Assembly (NCBI GenBank): GCA_031761405.1
Contig: JASEVX010000003.1
Span: 117,808,849-117,872,848, forward strand
DNA length: 64,000 nucleotides
Source: Serripes groenlandicus
Taxonomy: Eukaryota > Mollusca > Bivalvia > Cardiida > Cardiidae
Reading direction: 5' to 3'
Position 1 is the first letter of the stretch; each line of letters opens with the position of its first letter. The notes below the pieces were generated by a model. It saw nothing but the letters and a program-made list of their open reading frames with translations. It was not told the DNA's origin and made no database searches. Positions 41,901 to 51,522 of this stretch are shown in pieces. The position numbers and the translations under genes were made by a program.

Positions 41901-44900
41901 CAGAACTTCATAAGGGAACTACCTCTGCAGAAAAATAATTTAAGTTTCAAGTTAAATCTCAGAGGAGGACTGTCCTTATACCTACAATCAATGGAGATCA
42001 AAACATAGTGGCAAACGGTGAATTAGCTCATATTGCTCAGTTTTGCCACAAAGTTTTTAAAATTTGTTTGCTGCAAATGAGTCAAAATGCATTTACAAGT
42101 GGGAAAGGATTACCTTATTTCTAAGTGCAGGCTTACAAGTTTTAGGTCTGAACTATTCTGCGAGATGCAACAAGACCCCTTTTTGCTAGACGCGGTCCAT
42201 TAATTTACACTGCCTCCTAAATTCAGCATTTCTAACGTGATGGAAGCAATAAGAAAAAGTTACGTGCCATGCTCAACAAAAACCAACCATCAGGAATTTT
42301 TGACCAGTTTAGATCAAGATCAACCTGAGCATCAGTGCAGTATGGTTGAGTGCCTGCCTTGAGTGCAGGAGGTCGCGGGTTCTATCCCCATGTCGGGTCA
42401 TACCATACAGGATAAATGGACCAGTATTACTGGTAATTACCCAGGAAATGCCTTGATATAACTGAATAATTGTTGAAAGCGGCATAATACATTAAAACAA
42501 TCAATCAACCAAAATCAATCAATCACTTTCAAGATATTTCTGACAATAATTGTCAAATGGGGTCAGATTTGATGGATGCCTTGGCAGATCTTTATTTCAC
42601 TTGTCACAAACTGATATTAGTGTTTCTGGAGAACAACTCAATGGAGCATGTCCATGGTAAACGGTACAAGTTGGCGTCTGTGAACAGTGAAGATCCAGAC
42701 TCACCATGTAGATCCAAACAGTCTGATCAAGGTCTAACATTGTACACATATTATGACATACTTAACCCTTTCCCACCTGCAGACGCATTTTGAGGCAATA
42801 GCAGCAGATGACTTTTGAAAACATTGTGGCCAAAGGAGAAATTGCTCAAGCATTTCTCCTTCGGCCACAATGTTTTCAACTTTATTTAAAACCTTTTACG
42901 GAGATTTTCTCAGGTTTTTGTCGCTATGTTTTCAAAGTCGTCTGCTGCAGATTTGTTGTATGTGGGAAAGGGTTTTAAGCTTATATAAATATTTTGATAA
43001 TTGTTGTAAATTCTGATAACCCTTTCCCTCATACGACAATTCTGCAGCAGACGACTTTGAACGTATTTTGTCAAAACATAGAAAATCTCCATGATTGAAT
43101 GGATAACCGGTGACAAAAAGTGAAAAACATTGAGGCAAAAGGAGAAATTGCACGTTTTGTGCAATTTCTTCTTTTGTCACTATGTTTTCAAAAAGCCATC
43201 TGCTGCGTCAGAAAGCGACTATATGAGGGAAAGGGATAATACATGTACTGAGCAAATGGACAGGGTGAACTGAACCTGCCTTGGTCAGAAATGCCAACTT
43301 GTACCTTTTGCGCATAGACAGTCTCGTTTATAATTAATTCCTTTTCAGATCAAAGTACCGATTAAAACTGAGAAAACATCTACTAGAGATAACACAACAG
43401 AAACAGAAAGTAAGGAAGACACAGACAGTGATCATTCAAAAGGAGTTAATAATGGCTTAGAAAGCGACATAAATAATGATGATACTGTGAATGATGATGA
43501 AGAGAAACTTGATAATGTTAGAAGACCAGGAAGACCTAGAGGTAGGCCTCCTAAAAAACACTGGGTACGAAACAAAAAACTCGAAAATATGAAAGTAAGT
43601 GCGACAAACACTGAGGTTAAAGTGAACGAGAATGTTGAAAGTGAGCCGGAGATAAACAGAAGTGAAAGACGATCTGGTCGAAAACGTAAAGTTAGTTCTA
43701 GGCTCATGGATTCTGAGTGGGAAACCCCAAAACAGATGAAACAAAATCAACAAAGTCCAGCTGAACAAACTGAAACTAATCAGAAACCTGTGGTAGGGAG
43801 AAACACTATAAAGAAAACAGGTAGGTCGGACAACGGACTTGTTGAAATAGAGGAAGAAATAGAACTAATGCAAAAGGGTTTTGATGAATTGCCATCAGAG
43901 ATTCCTGAAAATTCAACAGTTCAAACTGGTGAATGTAAAGTGTATGGAGCAGAGACTGGAACAGAAATTGAAGGAATTTCTGACATTAGTGCTGAGGACA
44001 CATGCTCAGCAGATTTATCGGCGAGTGAGGTGCTCTTATCCTTGAGCAAGGGTAGTAAAGACAGTATGAAGAATGAGGATATTAAATCAGAACATAAAAC
44101 AAAAAAACACAAACAGAAAGTGAAAAAAACGTATAAATCAACAGGAAAAGTTAATTTTATTGTGAAAACATCGAACGATGATGATGTAGACCGTGTGTTA
44201 CAGGACAATTCGACTAAATTTGGCAGACGTGGGATGCCTGCATCCATGAGAAAAGACTACACATGTCAGACGTGCGGTAAAGTGGGTAATTTGACAATGA
44301 TCAAGTACCACCATCAGAGCCATTCAAATGAGAAAGCATTTACCTGTGAATCATGTGGGAAAAGTTTTAAAACTAGGGCCTGTTTAATGGTAGGTCACTT
44401 AACGGTTAACCCTTTACCTCATACAACAAATCTGCAGCAGACAACTTTAGAAACCTTTAGACCAAAACACTATCTTAGTGAAGATATAATTACTGAAAAC
44501 AATTGAAATCATAGCTTGATTTGAGCAATTTCTCCTTTTGTCACAATGTTTTCAAAAGAAGTCTGCTGCAGATTTGTCCGAATGCATCTACATGCAGGAA
44601 AGGGTTAATAACACATTTTGTTGCATGGATCAGTGTCTTCAACTCTTCACATGTACAACTTCCAACCACTTAGGACTAGATAAAGGGTGAGGGAAACTGA
44701 TCTTTTCCCTACAATTTCTCTTATTACTCAACCAACCTTATGTTATGGGTACTCAAAAGAATCGTCTCATGGAGAAAATTCTTTTGAGTACCCGCAACAA
44801 AGGGTTTGGTTGAGAGAAATGAGGATTTTTACACATGAAAAATGCCCCTTATCTAGAGCTCTGCCAGCCAGTCTTATATATGAGGAAAAAGGGTAAAACA

Positions 44901-47900
44901 TAACATTTGATTAAATTTATGTGTACTGCATATGTACTGTGTATGTAATCTGTAATGTACTGTGTATGTAATTTGTAATGTACTGTATATGTACTCTGTA
45001 ATGTACTGTGTATGTACTGTATATGTACTCTGTATGTAATCTGTAATGTACTGTGTATGCACTGTATGTACTATGTATGTACTGTATATGTAGTGTGTAT
45101 GTACAGTCAGTGTACGTACTGCATATGTACTCTGTATGTAATCTGTATATGTACTGTGTATGAACTGTATAGGTACTCTGTATGTGTACTCTGTATGTAC
45201 AGTGTATATGAGCTGTGTATGTACTGACTCTGTAATGTACTTTATATGTACTCTGTATGTAATCTGTATGTACAGACTCAGTGTATGTAATCTGTAATGT
45301 ACTGTGTACATAATCTGTATGTACAGTGTATGTCCTGTAATCTGTATATATGTACTCTGTATGTACATTGTATGTACTGTATATGTACTCCGTATAAATG
45401 TATTTACAGGCACATGTCCGCCAACATGGGGAGTGGAATTTTAAGTGTCATCAGTGTCCAGCATCATTCTATAGAAAGCAGTACCTAACTTCACACATGC
45501 TCACACACACAGGGGAGCTTCCACATGTATGTCACACATGTAATAAAGGATTCAGGTAGGCTGCATCGCTTATAATGATAATATATCATACTTGAACCTT
45601 TTCCCACCTGCAGATGCAATATGAAGCTGTTAAGAACATTGTGACAAATGGAGAATTTGCTCATCATGGTTCCAATGTTTTAAATTCTATTATATAATAA
45701 TGCTTTTGCCAATATCTATTCATTTATATTTTACTTTCAAAGATCGCGATATATTTGAAAAGTAAGATCTTTCATGTAATTGGAACTATATATTTTGCTG
45801 GGCATATGAAGATCAGATGATCTAGATACTTGAGCCTTTAAGTCTGATTTGTACAGCTAGATTTTTTACCCTCAAAGTCCTCCTTTTGCCAAAATTCTTT
45901 TAAAAGCTGTCTGCTGCAGATGGTTCAAAATGCAGCTGCAAGTGGGAAAGGTTTAACCCTTCCCTCGTACGACAATTCTGCAGCAGACGAATTTGATCAT
46001 AATATTGTCAAAAAATAGAAAATCTCTATAATTAAATGGATAACCTATGACTAAAAGTGGAAAACATTGATGCAAAAGGAGAAATTGATTGTTTTGAGCA
46101 ATTTCTTCTTTTGTCACTATGTTTTCAAAAAGATGCCTGCTGCAGAGGCTTCAGAAAGCGTCTATATGAGGGAAAGGGTTAAAAGATATATAATTTCAGA
46201 AAAGTATAAAATTGTATAAATGTCATATTTTCAAATGCATTTTCTTCAGCAACCCGGAAAGGGTTAAGTACCCAAAACATAGTGTTTGGTTGAGAAATAA
46301 CAGAAGCTATTTGGAAAATACCAATTTACTCCCAGCAGACAGCTTTTGAAAAGAGTGTGGTAAAAGGAGAAATTGCTCAAATATGTCTACTGCAGATTTG
46401 TTGTATGTGGGAAAGGCCAAAGGGTTAAGATATTTTCTAAGGAGACAACTGTAAAGTAATCATGACATTTCTTTTTTAACCCTTTCCCACATTCAATAAA
46501 TTTGCAGTTAACAATTTGAAATAATCTTGAGAATAAAATGGAAACCTCTTTAAATGATAGTTAAGTTTTAGAATAGAGTTGAAACTATTGTGAGCAATTT
46601 CTCCTTTTGCCATAATATTTTTGAAAGAAGTCTGCTACAGAGGCGTCAGAAAGTGTCTGCTAGTGGGAAAGGGTTAGAGCTCCTGTATTTTCACCCACGA
46701 AAAACTTAAATATTATATTTTGGTTTAATACTCTCCCACTTGCAGACACATTTGCAGCAGACGACTTTTGAAACAAATTACCTCCCTTTTACCAAAATGT
46801 TTTCAACTGTTTTCAATGATTATAGAGTGATTTTTACAGATTCTCCACCCTGTTTGCCAGTACATCTACAAAGGTGTCTGCTGTAGATTTGTGGTACATA
46901 CATGAGTGAAAGGGTTGGCGATACAAACATTCAATTACCGTCAGCAATAATTGGTTTGAATGGTCTTATACATTGCTTTCAACAATATTTCATTAACCCT
47001 CTCCCACATATAGATGCTTTCTGACGCCTCTACAGCAGACTTTTGAAAACGTTGTGACAAAAGGAGAAATAGCTCAAAACAAGCAATTTCTCCTTTTGAC
47101 ACTGTTTTCAACCGTTTTAAGACATTATACCTTCATTTAAAGAGATTTTATATGATTTGAAAGTCGTCTGCTTCATATTTGTTGTATGTGGGAAAGGGTT
47201 AATATCATAGGGTTCCTATTATGAAGACGTTATGACAAGTAACTCCAATAACTTTATATCAATTTTCAACTTACAGATGCATCTGATGCAGACGACTATT
47301 GAAAACAAGGAGAGCAATTTCTCCATTTGCCACAATGATTTAAAATATATTTTAAAAATAATTACAGATTCATTTATAGAGATTTTTATGTTTATGCATA
47401 AATCTTTTCAAAGTTGTTTGCTAGATATTTTTTGTATATATTGGAAAGGTTTTTCTGTGACTGGTAATAAATCTATTTATGTTACTCTTCATTTTCAGGG
47501 AACTTTACATTCTCAATAGACACATCAACAATGTCCATAAGAACATTAGAAAGTTTGCCTGTGATATTTGTAATCAGGCATTCTTCCGGCCACAAACAAG
47601 AGACATGCATAGAGTAAGACATTTTGAGCCTACACTGAAGTGCCAGTATTGTACAAAAATGTTTAAAGCTGATTTGGATCGTAGAAAACATGAATTAACT
47701 CATACTGGAGAGAAACAGTTTTTCTGTCCTAAATGTTCAACAGGCTTTTCCCAACTTTGGCCTTACTACAGGCACATGTGGAAAAAACATAACATGGGTA
47801 AAGAAGAAGCCAAGAAAATAAAGATAAGGAACAAGAATATAGTATCAATGAGAAACATTAATAAGCAAGAGGTAGTGGAATGTGTTAAAGAACTTGATGA

Positions 47901-48429
47901 ATCAGAAGATCAGCTGGACGAGTCCGGTGTAGGATATACTGTCATTGAAAATATTGTTGCAAATGTGAATGCTGATGTTGACAACAATCCTGAAGCTATT
48001 AATATAATTTATGAAGACAAAATAAGCGGTGATGTAATGGATGCCAGTGTTGCTCAGTTTAAAGACGGTCAGATAATAATTCAACAAAGTGATGGACTGG
48101 TTACACAGGCTGGTGAGGCAATGATTGTACAGTCCGGAGAGGACATGGTGATACAGTCAACGTCACATGTCAGAGACCTGAAAGGTATTTACGATCACTT
48201 ATATGTGACGGATGCATCTAATGTTGCGAGTACCATTCAAGTATTAAGTGACAATCAGCAGTTGGAGGAGGGAACCGTTATCATGGAAACCAGGGAAGAA
48301 CATCCCGGTTCTTCAGACGTTTCTATTGTTCAACAAAATATCGTGATTTTATCTGATTATTCCGGTATTGAAGAAAGTTATCCAGAGATTGATGGCTACA
48401 CAAAGGAATATAGTGCACTGGATATTTGA
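38703..48429 (+). CDS. C2H2 zinc-finger protein with AT-hook (5 coding exons, about 964 aa)
   Basis: A probable nuclear DNA-binding regulator. The exons are 38703-38939, 40714-41253, 43349-44389, 45410-45555 and 47499-48429. All introns are GT-AG and the phases agree, giving 965 codons including TGA. In order: a basic run (RRRR, about residue 23), a lone C2H2 finger at 30-52, a long acidic Asn/Ser/Glu-rich linker, an AT-hook core RPRGRPPKK near 321-329, a Lys-rich stretch, a degenerate finger at 563-584, then six good fingers to 752 with TGE linkers in some. An acidic Val/Gln/Ile-rich C-terminal 210 residues could be an activation region (inference). Two fingers are split by introns, and the split halves rejoin into perfect C2H2 spacing. 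The start is the first ATG after an in-frame stop at 38685. A non-coding upstream exon is possible. I cannot assign an orthologue. Confidence 0.85.
38957..39186 (-). mobile_element. MITE-A
   Basis: CCCTTTTCCACATACAAC to GGTGGGAAAGGCTTAA. Starts 17 bp after the donor of zinc-finger exon 1. Confidence 0.82.
39288..40429 (+). mobile_element. Helentron-like element, ACGCCCG family
   Basis: Starts TTTTTATACGCCCGTTTTG with a stem to AAAACGGATCGT. Six core repeats of about 160 bp begin CTTGTCAGCTCAATAAC (39367, 39525, 39686, 39849, 40008, 40171). It ends GACGGGCGTATTTTGTG, TTGGCG, CTCTTGTT. A (TA)n tract follows. It fills most of zinc-finger intron 1. Confidence 0.88.
40714..41253 (+). CDS. Zinc-finger gene, exon 2 (acidic linker)
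   Basis: There are 180 codons, phase 0 at both ends (acceptor ATTCAG, donor CAG/GTGTGT). It starts VSEDQLEDVFNRDMVGFGKI, then becomes an acidic Asn/Ser/Glu-rich linker (SENSYANIMDKENDLTSNDA). It ends in a folded-looking piece with WEDCLVTVKNVEKTTDGMFT and SSILERIHSEGESWIGSGGE. A MITE-A begins 13 bp after the donor. Confidence 0.85.
41267..41480 (+). mobile_element. MITE-A, diverged
   Basis: TTAAACCCTTTCCAACC, 13 bp after the zinc-finger exon 2 donor, to TATGAGGGAAAG. Confidence 0.75.
41582..41814 (+). mobile_element. MITE-A
   Basis: AAACCCTTTGCCACCC to GTGGGAAAGGGTTAA; arms GCTCATGATGAGC with GGCCAAAGG/CCTTTGGCC extending the stem. Confidence 0.82.
41815..41888 (-). mobile_element. MITE-A right-end fragment
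   Basis: TGCCACAATATTTTCAAGAC to GTGATAAAGTTAA. Confidence 0.55.
41997..42112 (-). mobile_element. MITE-A right-half fragment
   Basis: AACATAGTGGCAAACGG to AGTGGGAAAGGATTA. With 41815 it may be a broken outer copy. Confidence 0.6.
42338..42530 (+). mobile_element. tRNA-derived SINE
   Basis: TGGTTGAGTGCCTG (A-box) and GGGTTCTATCCCC (B-box) head a body with AGTATTACTGGTAATTACCC, ending GCGGCATAATACATTAAAAC and an (AATC)n-type tail. Confidence 0.7.
42762..42976 (+). mobile_element. MITE-A inside MITE-C
   Basis: TTAA left; GTGGGAAAGGGTTTTAA right. Stem GGCCAAAGGAG/CTTCGGCC. Confidence 0.85.
43016..43239 (-). mobile_element. MITE-A with ATAA duplication, inside MITE-C
   Basis: CCCTTTCCCTCATACGAC to GAGGGAAAGGG flanked by ATAA on both sides. 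Arms GCACGTTTTGTGC. Confidence 0.9.
43349..44389 (+). CDS. Zinc-finger gene, exon 3 (AT-hook, fingers 2 and half of 3)
   Basis: There are 347 codons, phase 0 (acceptor TTTTCAG, donor ATG/GTAGGT). It encodes an acidic N-part, an AT-hook (RRPGRPRGRPPKKHW), a second basic patch (RRSGRKRKV) and a Lys-rich segment (KTKKHKQKVKKTYK). YTCQTCGK...HHQSH is a degenerate finger lacking the usual Phe. FTCESCGKSFKTRACLM is the first half of the next finger, whose histidines are in the next exon. Confidence 0.9.
44406..44608 (-). mobile_element. MITE-A
   Basis: TTAA both sides; starts 17 bp after the zinc-finger exon 3 donor. A deletion removes one inner arm. Confidence 0.85.
44671..44863. mobile_element. 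MITE-B copy
   Basis: It is a foldback element. GGGTACTCAAAAGAATC and ATTCTTTTGAGTACCC form the core stem, flanked by CTCAACCAA and TTTGGTTGAG arms and ends AGGACTAGATAAAGGG and CCCCTTATCTAGAGCTCT. It lies in intron 3 of the zinc-finger gene. Confidence 0.75.
44923..45392. repeat. TGTA-rich degenerate tandem tract
   Basis: Irregular repeats of TGTACTGTGTATGTAATC-like units of 10 to 17 bp run for 470 bp and stop 17 bp before the acceptor of zinc-finger exon 4. Alternating purine-pyrimidine sequence could adopt unusual DNA structure (inference). Confidence 0.9.
45410..45555 (+). CDS. Zinc-finger gene, exon 4
   Basis: AHVRQH completes the finger begun in exon 3. FKCHQCPASF...SHMLTH is a full finger, followed by the linker TGELP and HVCHTCNKGF as half of the next. 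The exon ends in phase 2. The acceptor TATTTACAG follows directly on a 470-bp TGTA-rich tandem tract, leaving only about 17 bp of other sequence. Confidence 0.88.
45595..45958 (+). mobile_element. MITE-A, diverged and interrupted
   Basis: Left GAACCTTTTCCCACCTGCAG to about 45700. Right-end-like CTGTCTGCTGCAGATGG to GTGGGAAAGGTTTAA, with about 190 bp of other DNA between. It may be two separate fragments. Confidence 0.55.
45953..46182 (-). mobile_element. MITE-A, full length
   Basis: TTAA both sides; CCCTTCCCTCGTACGAC to GAGGGAAAGGG. Confidence 0.9.
46263..46332. mobile_element. MITE-B fragment
   Basis: AGTACCCAAAACATAGTGTT and GGTTGAGAAATAACAG match one arm of MITE-B. The other arm is missing. 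Confidence 0.6.
46333..46428 (+). mobile_element. MITE-A with large deletion
   Basis: AGCAGACAGCTTTTGAAAAG, GAAATTGCTC, then CTACTGCAGATTTGTTG to GGGTTAA. Confidence 0.65.
46476..46677 (-). mobile_element. MITE-A
   Basis: TTAACCCTTTCCCACATTC to AGTGGGAAAGGGTTAG; one inner arm lost. Confidence 0.8.
46729..46917 (+). mobile_element. MITE-A, inner hairpin lost
   Basis: CTCTCCCACTTGCAGACAC to GAGTGAAAGGGTTGG. Confidence 0.7.
46993..47202 (+). mobile_element. MITE-A
   Basis: TTAA both sides; CCCTCTCCCACATATAG to GTGGGAAAGGG. Confidence 0.85.
47270..47450 (+). mobile_element. MITE-A, diverged
   Basis: GATGCATCTGATGCAGACG to ATTGGAAAGG, 49 bp before the last zinc-finger exon. Confidence 0.55.
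47499..48429 (+). CDS. Zinc-finger gene, terminal coding exon
   Basis: The first G completes an arginine codon, then ELYILNRHINNVH finishes the split finger. Three more fingers follow: FACDICNQAF...HRVRH, LKCQYCTKMF...HELTH with a TGEK linker, and FFCPKCSTGF...HMWKKH. The remaining 210 residues are acidic with repeated IVQSG/VIQS-like pieces and end YSALDI, TGA. Confidence 0.92.
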
Positions 48430-48483
48430 TTATATACCCAGAGATCTAGATATTAAAAGGGGTATTTTTCTTGTTCTAAAACC

Positions 48484-48590
48484 TTTGTTTGAAACTCAAA
48501 CTCTTTCGTATGGGTACTCAAAAGTATTGTTTCACTGAGACGATAATTTATAGTACCCACAACAAAGGGTTTCATTAAGTTATAAGAGAG
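48484..48590. mobile_element. MITE-B fragment in presumed 3' UTR
   Basis: The core arms GGGTACTCAAAAGTATT and AGTACCCACAACAAAGGG lie 55 bp after the zinc-finger stop codon. The ends are degraded. Confidence 0.6.
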
Positions 48591-48734
48591 ATACATAGGT
48601 TTTTGTATAATAATACGCGAGGAATCGCTACAAAAACTAGTTCAAGGTCCGTAGGAAAACAGGTGAAGTTCCATATCACCCTGTATAACAGCACAGTTTG
48701 ATCTGGTTCTGAATTGCTCTCCAGTTAGTCACAG

Positions 48735-48740
48735 AATAAA
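48735..48740 (+). promoter_or_regulatory. Candidate poly(A) signal of the zinc-finger gene
   Basis: AATAAA occurs 306 bp after the stop codon, just before a Helentron-like element. A MITE-B remnant lies inside the presumed 3' UTR. Confidence 0.4.
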
Positions 48741-49682
48741 ATCATGCAACATATATCTTTGTTGTGGAGTATTATAAAATCATGCAACATATATCTTTGT
48801 TGCGTTGTATTTTTTTTAGCTCACCTGAGCATGGAGTGCGTGGTGAGCTATCAATGTGATCACTCCCCATAGGTCGTCTGTTCACATTTTTCTACAAACA
48901 TCTTCTCCTGATGAACAAATGGTCCTGTTTCAGTTGTATAAAGAGTTTAATTATATGCAACATTTTAGTTGCTGCGGTATCAAAAGATTGAAAATGCCAG
49001 GGGGCAGAGTTTGTTTTCCTCATATTGTAAAGTAAAAATCTTCTTGTCCAAAAGTACAAAATGTTCCTTGGGTGCTACTCTACCATGTTTATTTTTACAA
49101 TTGTTCGAAAAACATGGCCATCAAGGAGCTGGCCCAATTTAAACATAATTTGACACAAGTATTCCTAGGGTGACCATTTACTGATTCTGTTCAAAATGTT
49201 CATAACCGTAAAGAGACATGACCTCGATTTTCCTTATATGGTATATAATAAGATCCTTCTTGTCCAGAAGTACTGACCAGATTTTGTTGAACACCATGGC
49301 TACCAGGAGGAGCGTCTAGATTTCCTTATATGTATAGAGTTAAACATATAAAATTACTTCTATAAAGGTCATTGAATCAAGTAAGCGATATAGGACTATC
49401 ATGTTCCTCTTGCCATTATGTATATATCTGGTGTAAGTTTCAAAGCTCTTCATGTCCAAAACTGCGACCCTCTTTTGAAAATAATGTGGCACAAATGTTC
49501 ATTGGGAGCACCTTTACCAAGATTGTTGAGCTTGTACGATCCGTTTTAAAACATGGCCACTAGGGGCGATACTTGCTTTTCGTATATATATATTGAAAAC
49601 TTTAAAAGTCTTCGGGTCTAAATGTATTGACCCTATGTGAAAACAACTTGGCATAAGGTCTCTTGAGTGACCCTCTTATTAG

Positions 49683-50878
49683 TTTTTATACGCCGCCGGA
49701 GGCGGTCGTATATTGGCGTCATCTTCTCCGTCTGTCCGTCCGTACGTCCATTTCTTGTGAACGCAACTCCTCCTACGTTTCTGACCGTATCTTTTCAAAA
49801 CTTGGTCAATGTCATAACTATAATGTGTAGATGTGATTGAAGCGGCAATTTTCCGGTTCATTGATATTTGCAAGATTTATGTCCCTTGTAACTTAGTCTC
49901 TGTTGCTGATTGATATTGCAGCCTTGTGAACGCAACTCCTCCTATGTTTCTGACCGAATCTTTTCAAAACTTGGTCAATGTGATTACTATAATGGGTAGA
50001 TGTGCATGAAGCGGCGATTTTCCAGTTCATTGATTTTTGCAAGATTTTTGTCCCTTGAAACTTAGTCTCTGTAGCTGGTTGATATTGCAGCCTTGTGAAC
50101 GCAACTCTTTCTATGTTTCTGACCGAATCTTTTCAAAACTTGGTCAATGTCATGACTATAATGGGTAGATGTGCATGAAGCGGCGATTTTCCGGTTCATT
50201 GATTTTTGCAAGATTTATGTCCCTTGTAACTTAGTCTCTGTAGCTGATTGATATTGCGGCTTGTGAACGCAACTCTTCCTACGTTTCTGACTGAATCTTT
50301 TCAAAACTTGGTCAATATCATTAGTAGATGTGCATGAAGCAGGGATTTTCCGGTTCAGCAATTTTTGCAATAGTTATGCCTTTCGAAACTTGGTCTCTAT
50401 AGCATATTCACTTGAGAACGCAACTCAAGTTTCCAAACAGGTAGAAGTGCATAAAGCAGGGATTATCCGGTAGAGTGATTTTTGCAAGAGTTATGCTCAG
50501 AAGGAAAAAAGGATACATATCGACACTGCCATTTGACCTACTTTCATATCGGAAGCCTCTATAGGGTTCTATCTCTGTTTATATGTATCCCATTTTCTTT
50601 AGTTAATACCAAAGTCAGCTAGGCTGGTAAGCAGAGTAAGACTTTCAACTCTGAACAAGTGTGGATAAACTGTTTTGCTCAAGGAAACACCCGGCTGCCC
50701 CTGCAGGTATCGAACCTACTACCCAGGCAGCCATGCTCAAAGGTCCCTGTATCTTCCAGCTAAGCTAACTGGTCTCACATACTTCATTTTGAGCTTATGT
50801 ATACAGACATGTTAAAAGCAATAATTAAAAGGACCAATCTTGATCTTTATATTTTGTGGCGGCACTGGCACTCTTGTT
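49683..50878 (+). mobile_element. Helentron-like element, ACGCCGCC family, nested
   Basis: Begins TTTTTATACGCCGCCGGAGG with a stem to GGCGGTCGT. Core repeats of about 170 bp begin CTTGTGAACGCAACTC (49754, 49922, 50093, 50266). It ends TTGTGGCGGCACTGGCACTC and TTGTT. A SINE lies inside its 3' part. Confidence 0.8.
50640..50782 (-). mobile_element. tRNA-derived SINE inside a Helentron-like element
   Basis: On the minus strand, TTAGCTTAGCTGGAAG (A-box) and AGGTTCGATACC (B-box) are followed by AGGGGCAGCCGGGTGTTTCC. Confidence 0.55.
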
Positions 50879-51120
50879 GGAAATTATTTCGATCCGCTGA
50901 AAAACATGTCCATCCGTGCACGGAGCTACGTTTTCCTTATAAGTTTAGTCGGAACATAGAAAACTATTTGAGTTCTATGAGCGATAGAGGATCATCATGG
51001 TCCTCCCGTTTATTTTCAAAATACGCCTGCTGTGTCACGTGCCTTGACAGGCAGACGCATCACTTCTCTCTGTGGCATGTCACCCCGTTTCTCTGTCAGT
51101 CACACTTTAACTATAGAGGC

Positions 51121-51237
51121 TGGTCAAACTCGCTAGTTTGGGTTATGAGTTTTCCATTATGGCTGTACTTGAAAATACATGTACATGATAACAATCTCTG
51201 TTATCATGTGTCCAACATGTAGCGAGTTTGAATGACC
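51121..51237. repeat. Foldback sequence with inner hairpin
   Basis: The outer arms are GGTCAAACTCGCTA and TAGCGAGTTTGAATGACC. The inner arms are ACATGATAAC and GTTATCATGT. It looks like a small palindromic element of unknown class. Confidence 0.6.
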
Positions 51238-51522
51238 TTCTGCAACATCTGTACGATATTTACTCGATTTTGCTACGAGTTTTGGCAAGTTGTGTCGCTT
51301 TTGGATGTGCATATTTGCACTAATTCTCCTTTTGATACCTCGTGTCTGTCTTAGTCTACCTCTTCTGTTCCATTCCCCGGAACATTTGAGTTGAAAGCCT
51401 AAGGAAATTAACAAATGACTCTGTCTTTAGTCTCAAGTTCAAACAACAGACGGTCATATACGTCTCTGGATCCACTGCCCAATCCAATATCTCCTGTGAG
51501 CTGTTATGTTTCTTTATCTAAA

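Larger units (their letters stand above)
42663..43305. mobile_element. MITE-C copy interrupted by two MITE-A elements
   Basis: The left end GGTACAAGTTGGCGTCT and the right end AGAAATGCCAACTTGTACC are separated by about 640 bp, of which 42762-42976 and 43016-43239 are MITE-A. Without them the element is about the size of the 32100 copy. Confidence 0.65.
48821..51011 (+). mobile_element. Helentron-like element, GCTCACCTGAGC family, interrupted
   Basis: The head is TTTTTAGCTCACCTGAGC with GTGGTGAGCT. The degenerate core resembles 52767-53585. After an insertion at 49683-50878 it resumes with CGATCCGCTGAAAAACATG and ends GAGCGATAGAGGATCATC, ATGGTCCTCCCGTT. Confidence 0.75.

Noticed and set aside
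43432..44247. Minus-strand frames opposite the zinc-finger gene
   Set aside because: Shadows of the coding exon on the other strand, which has fingers, an AT-hook and matching splice phases.
44874..45413. 179-residue minus-strand frame rich in YTVHT
   Set aside because: Translation of the TGTA-rich tandem tract; no domain.
50797..51222. 141-residue plus-strand frame
   Set aside because: Covers the end of two nested Helentron-like elements and a foldback sequence; no family resemblance.
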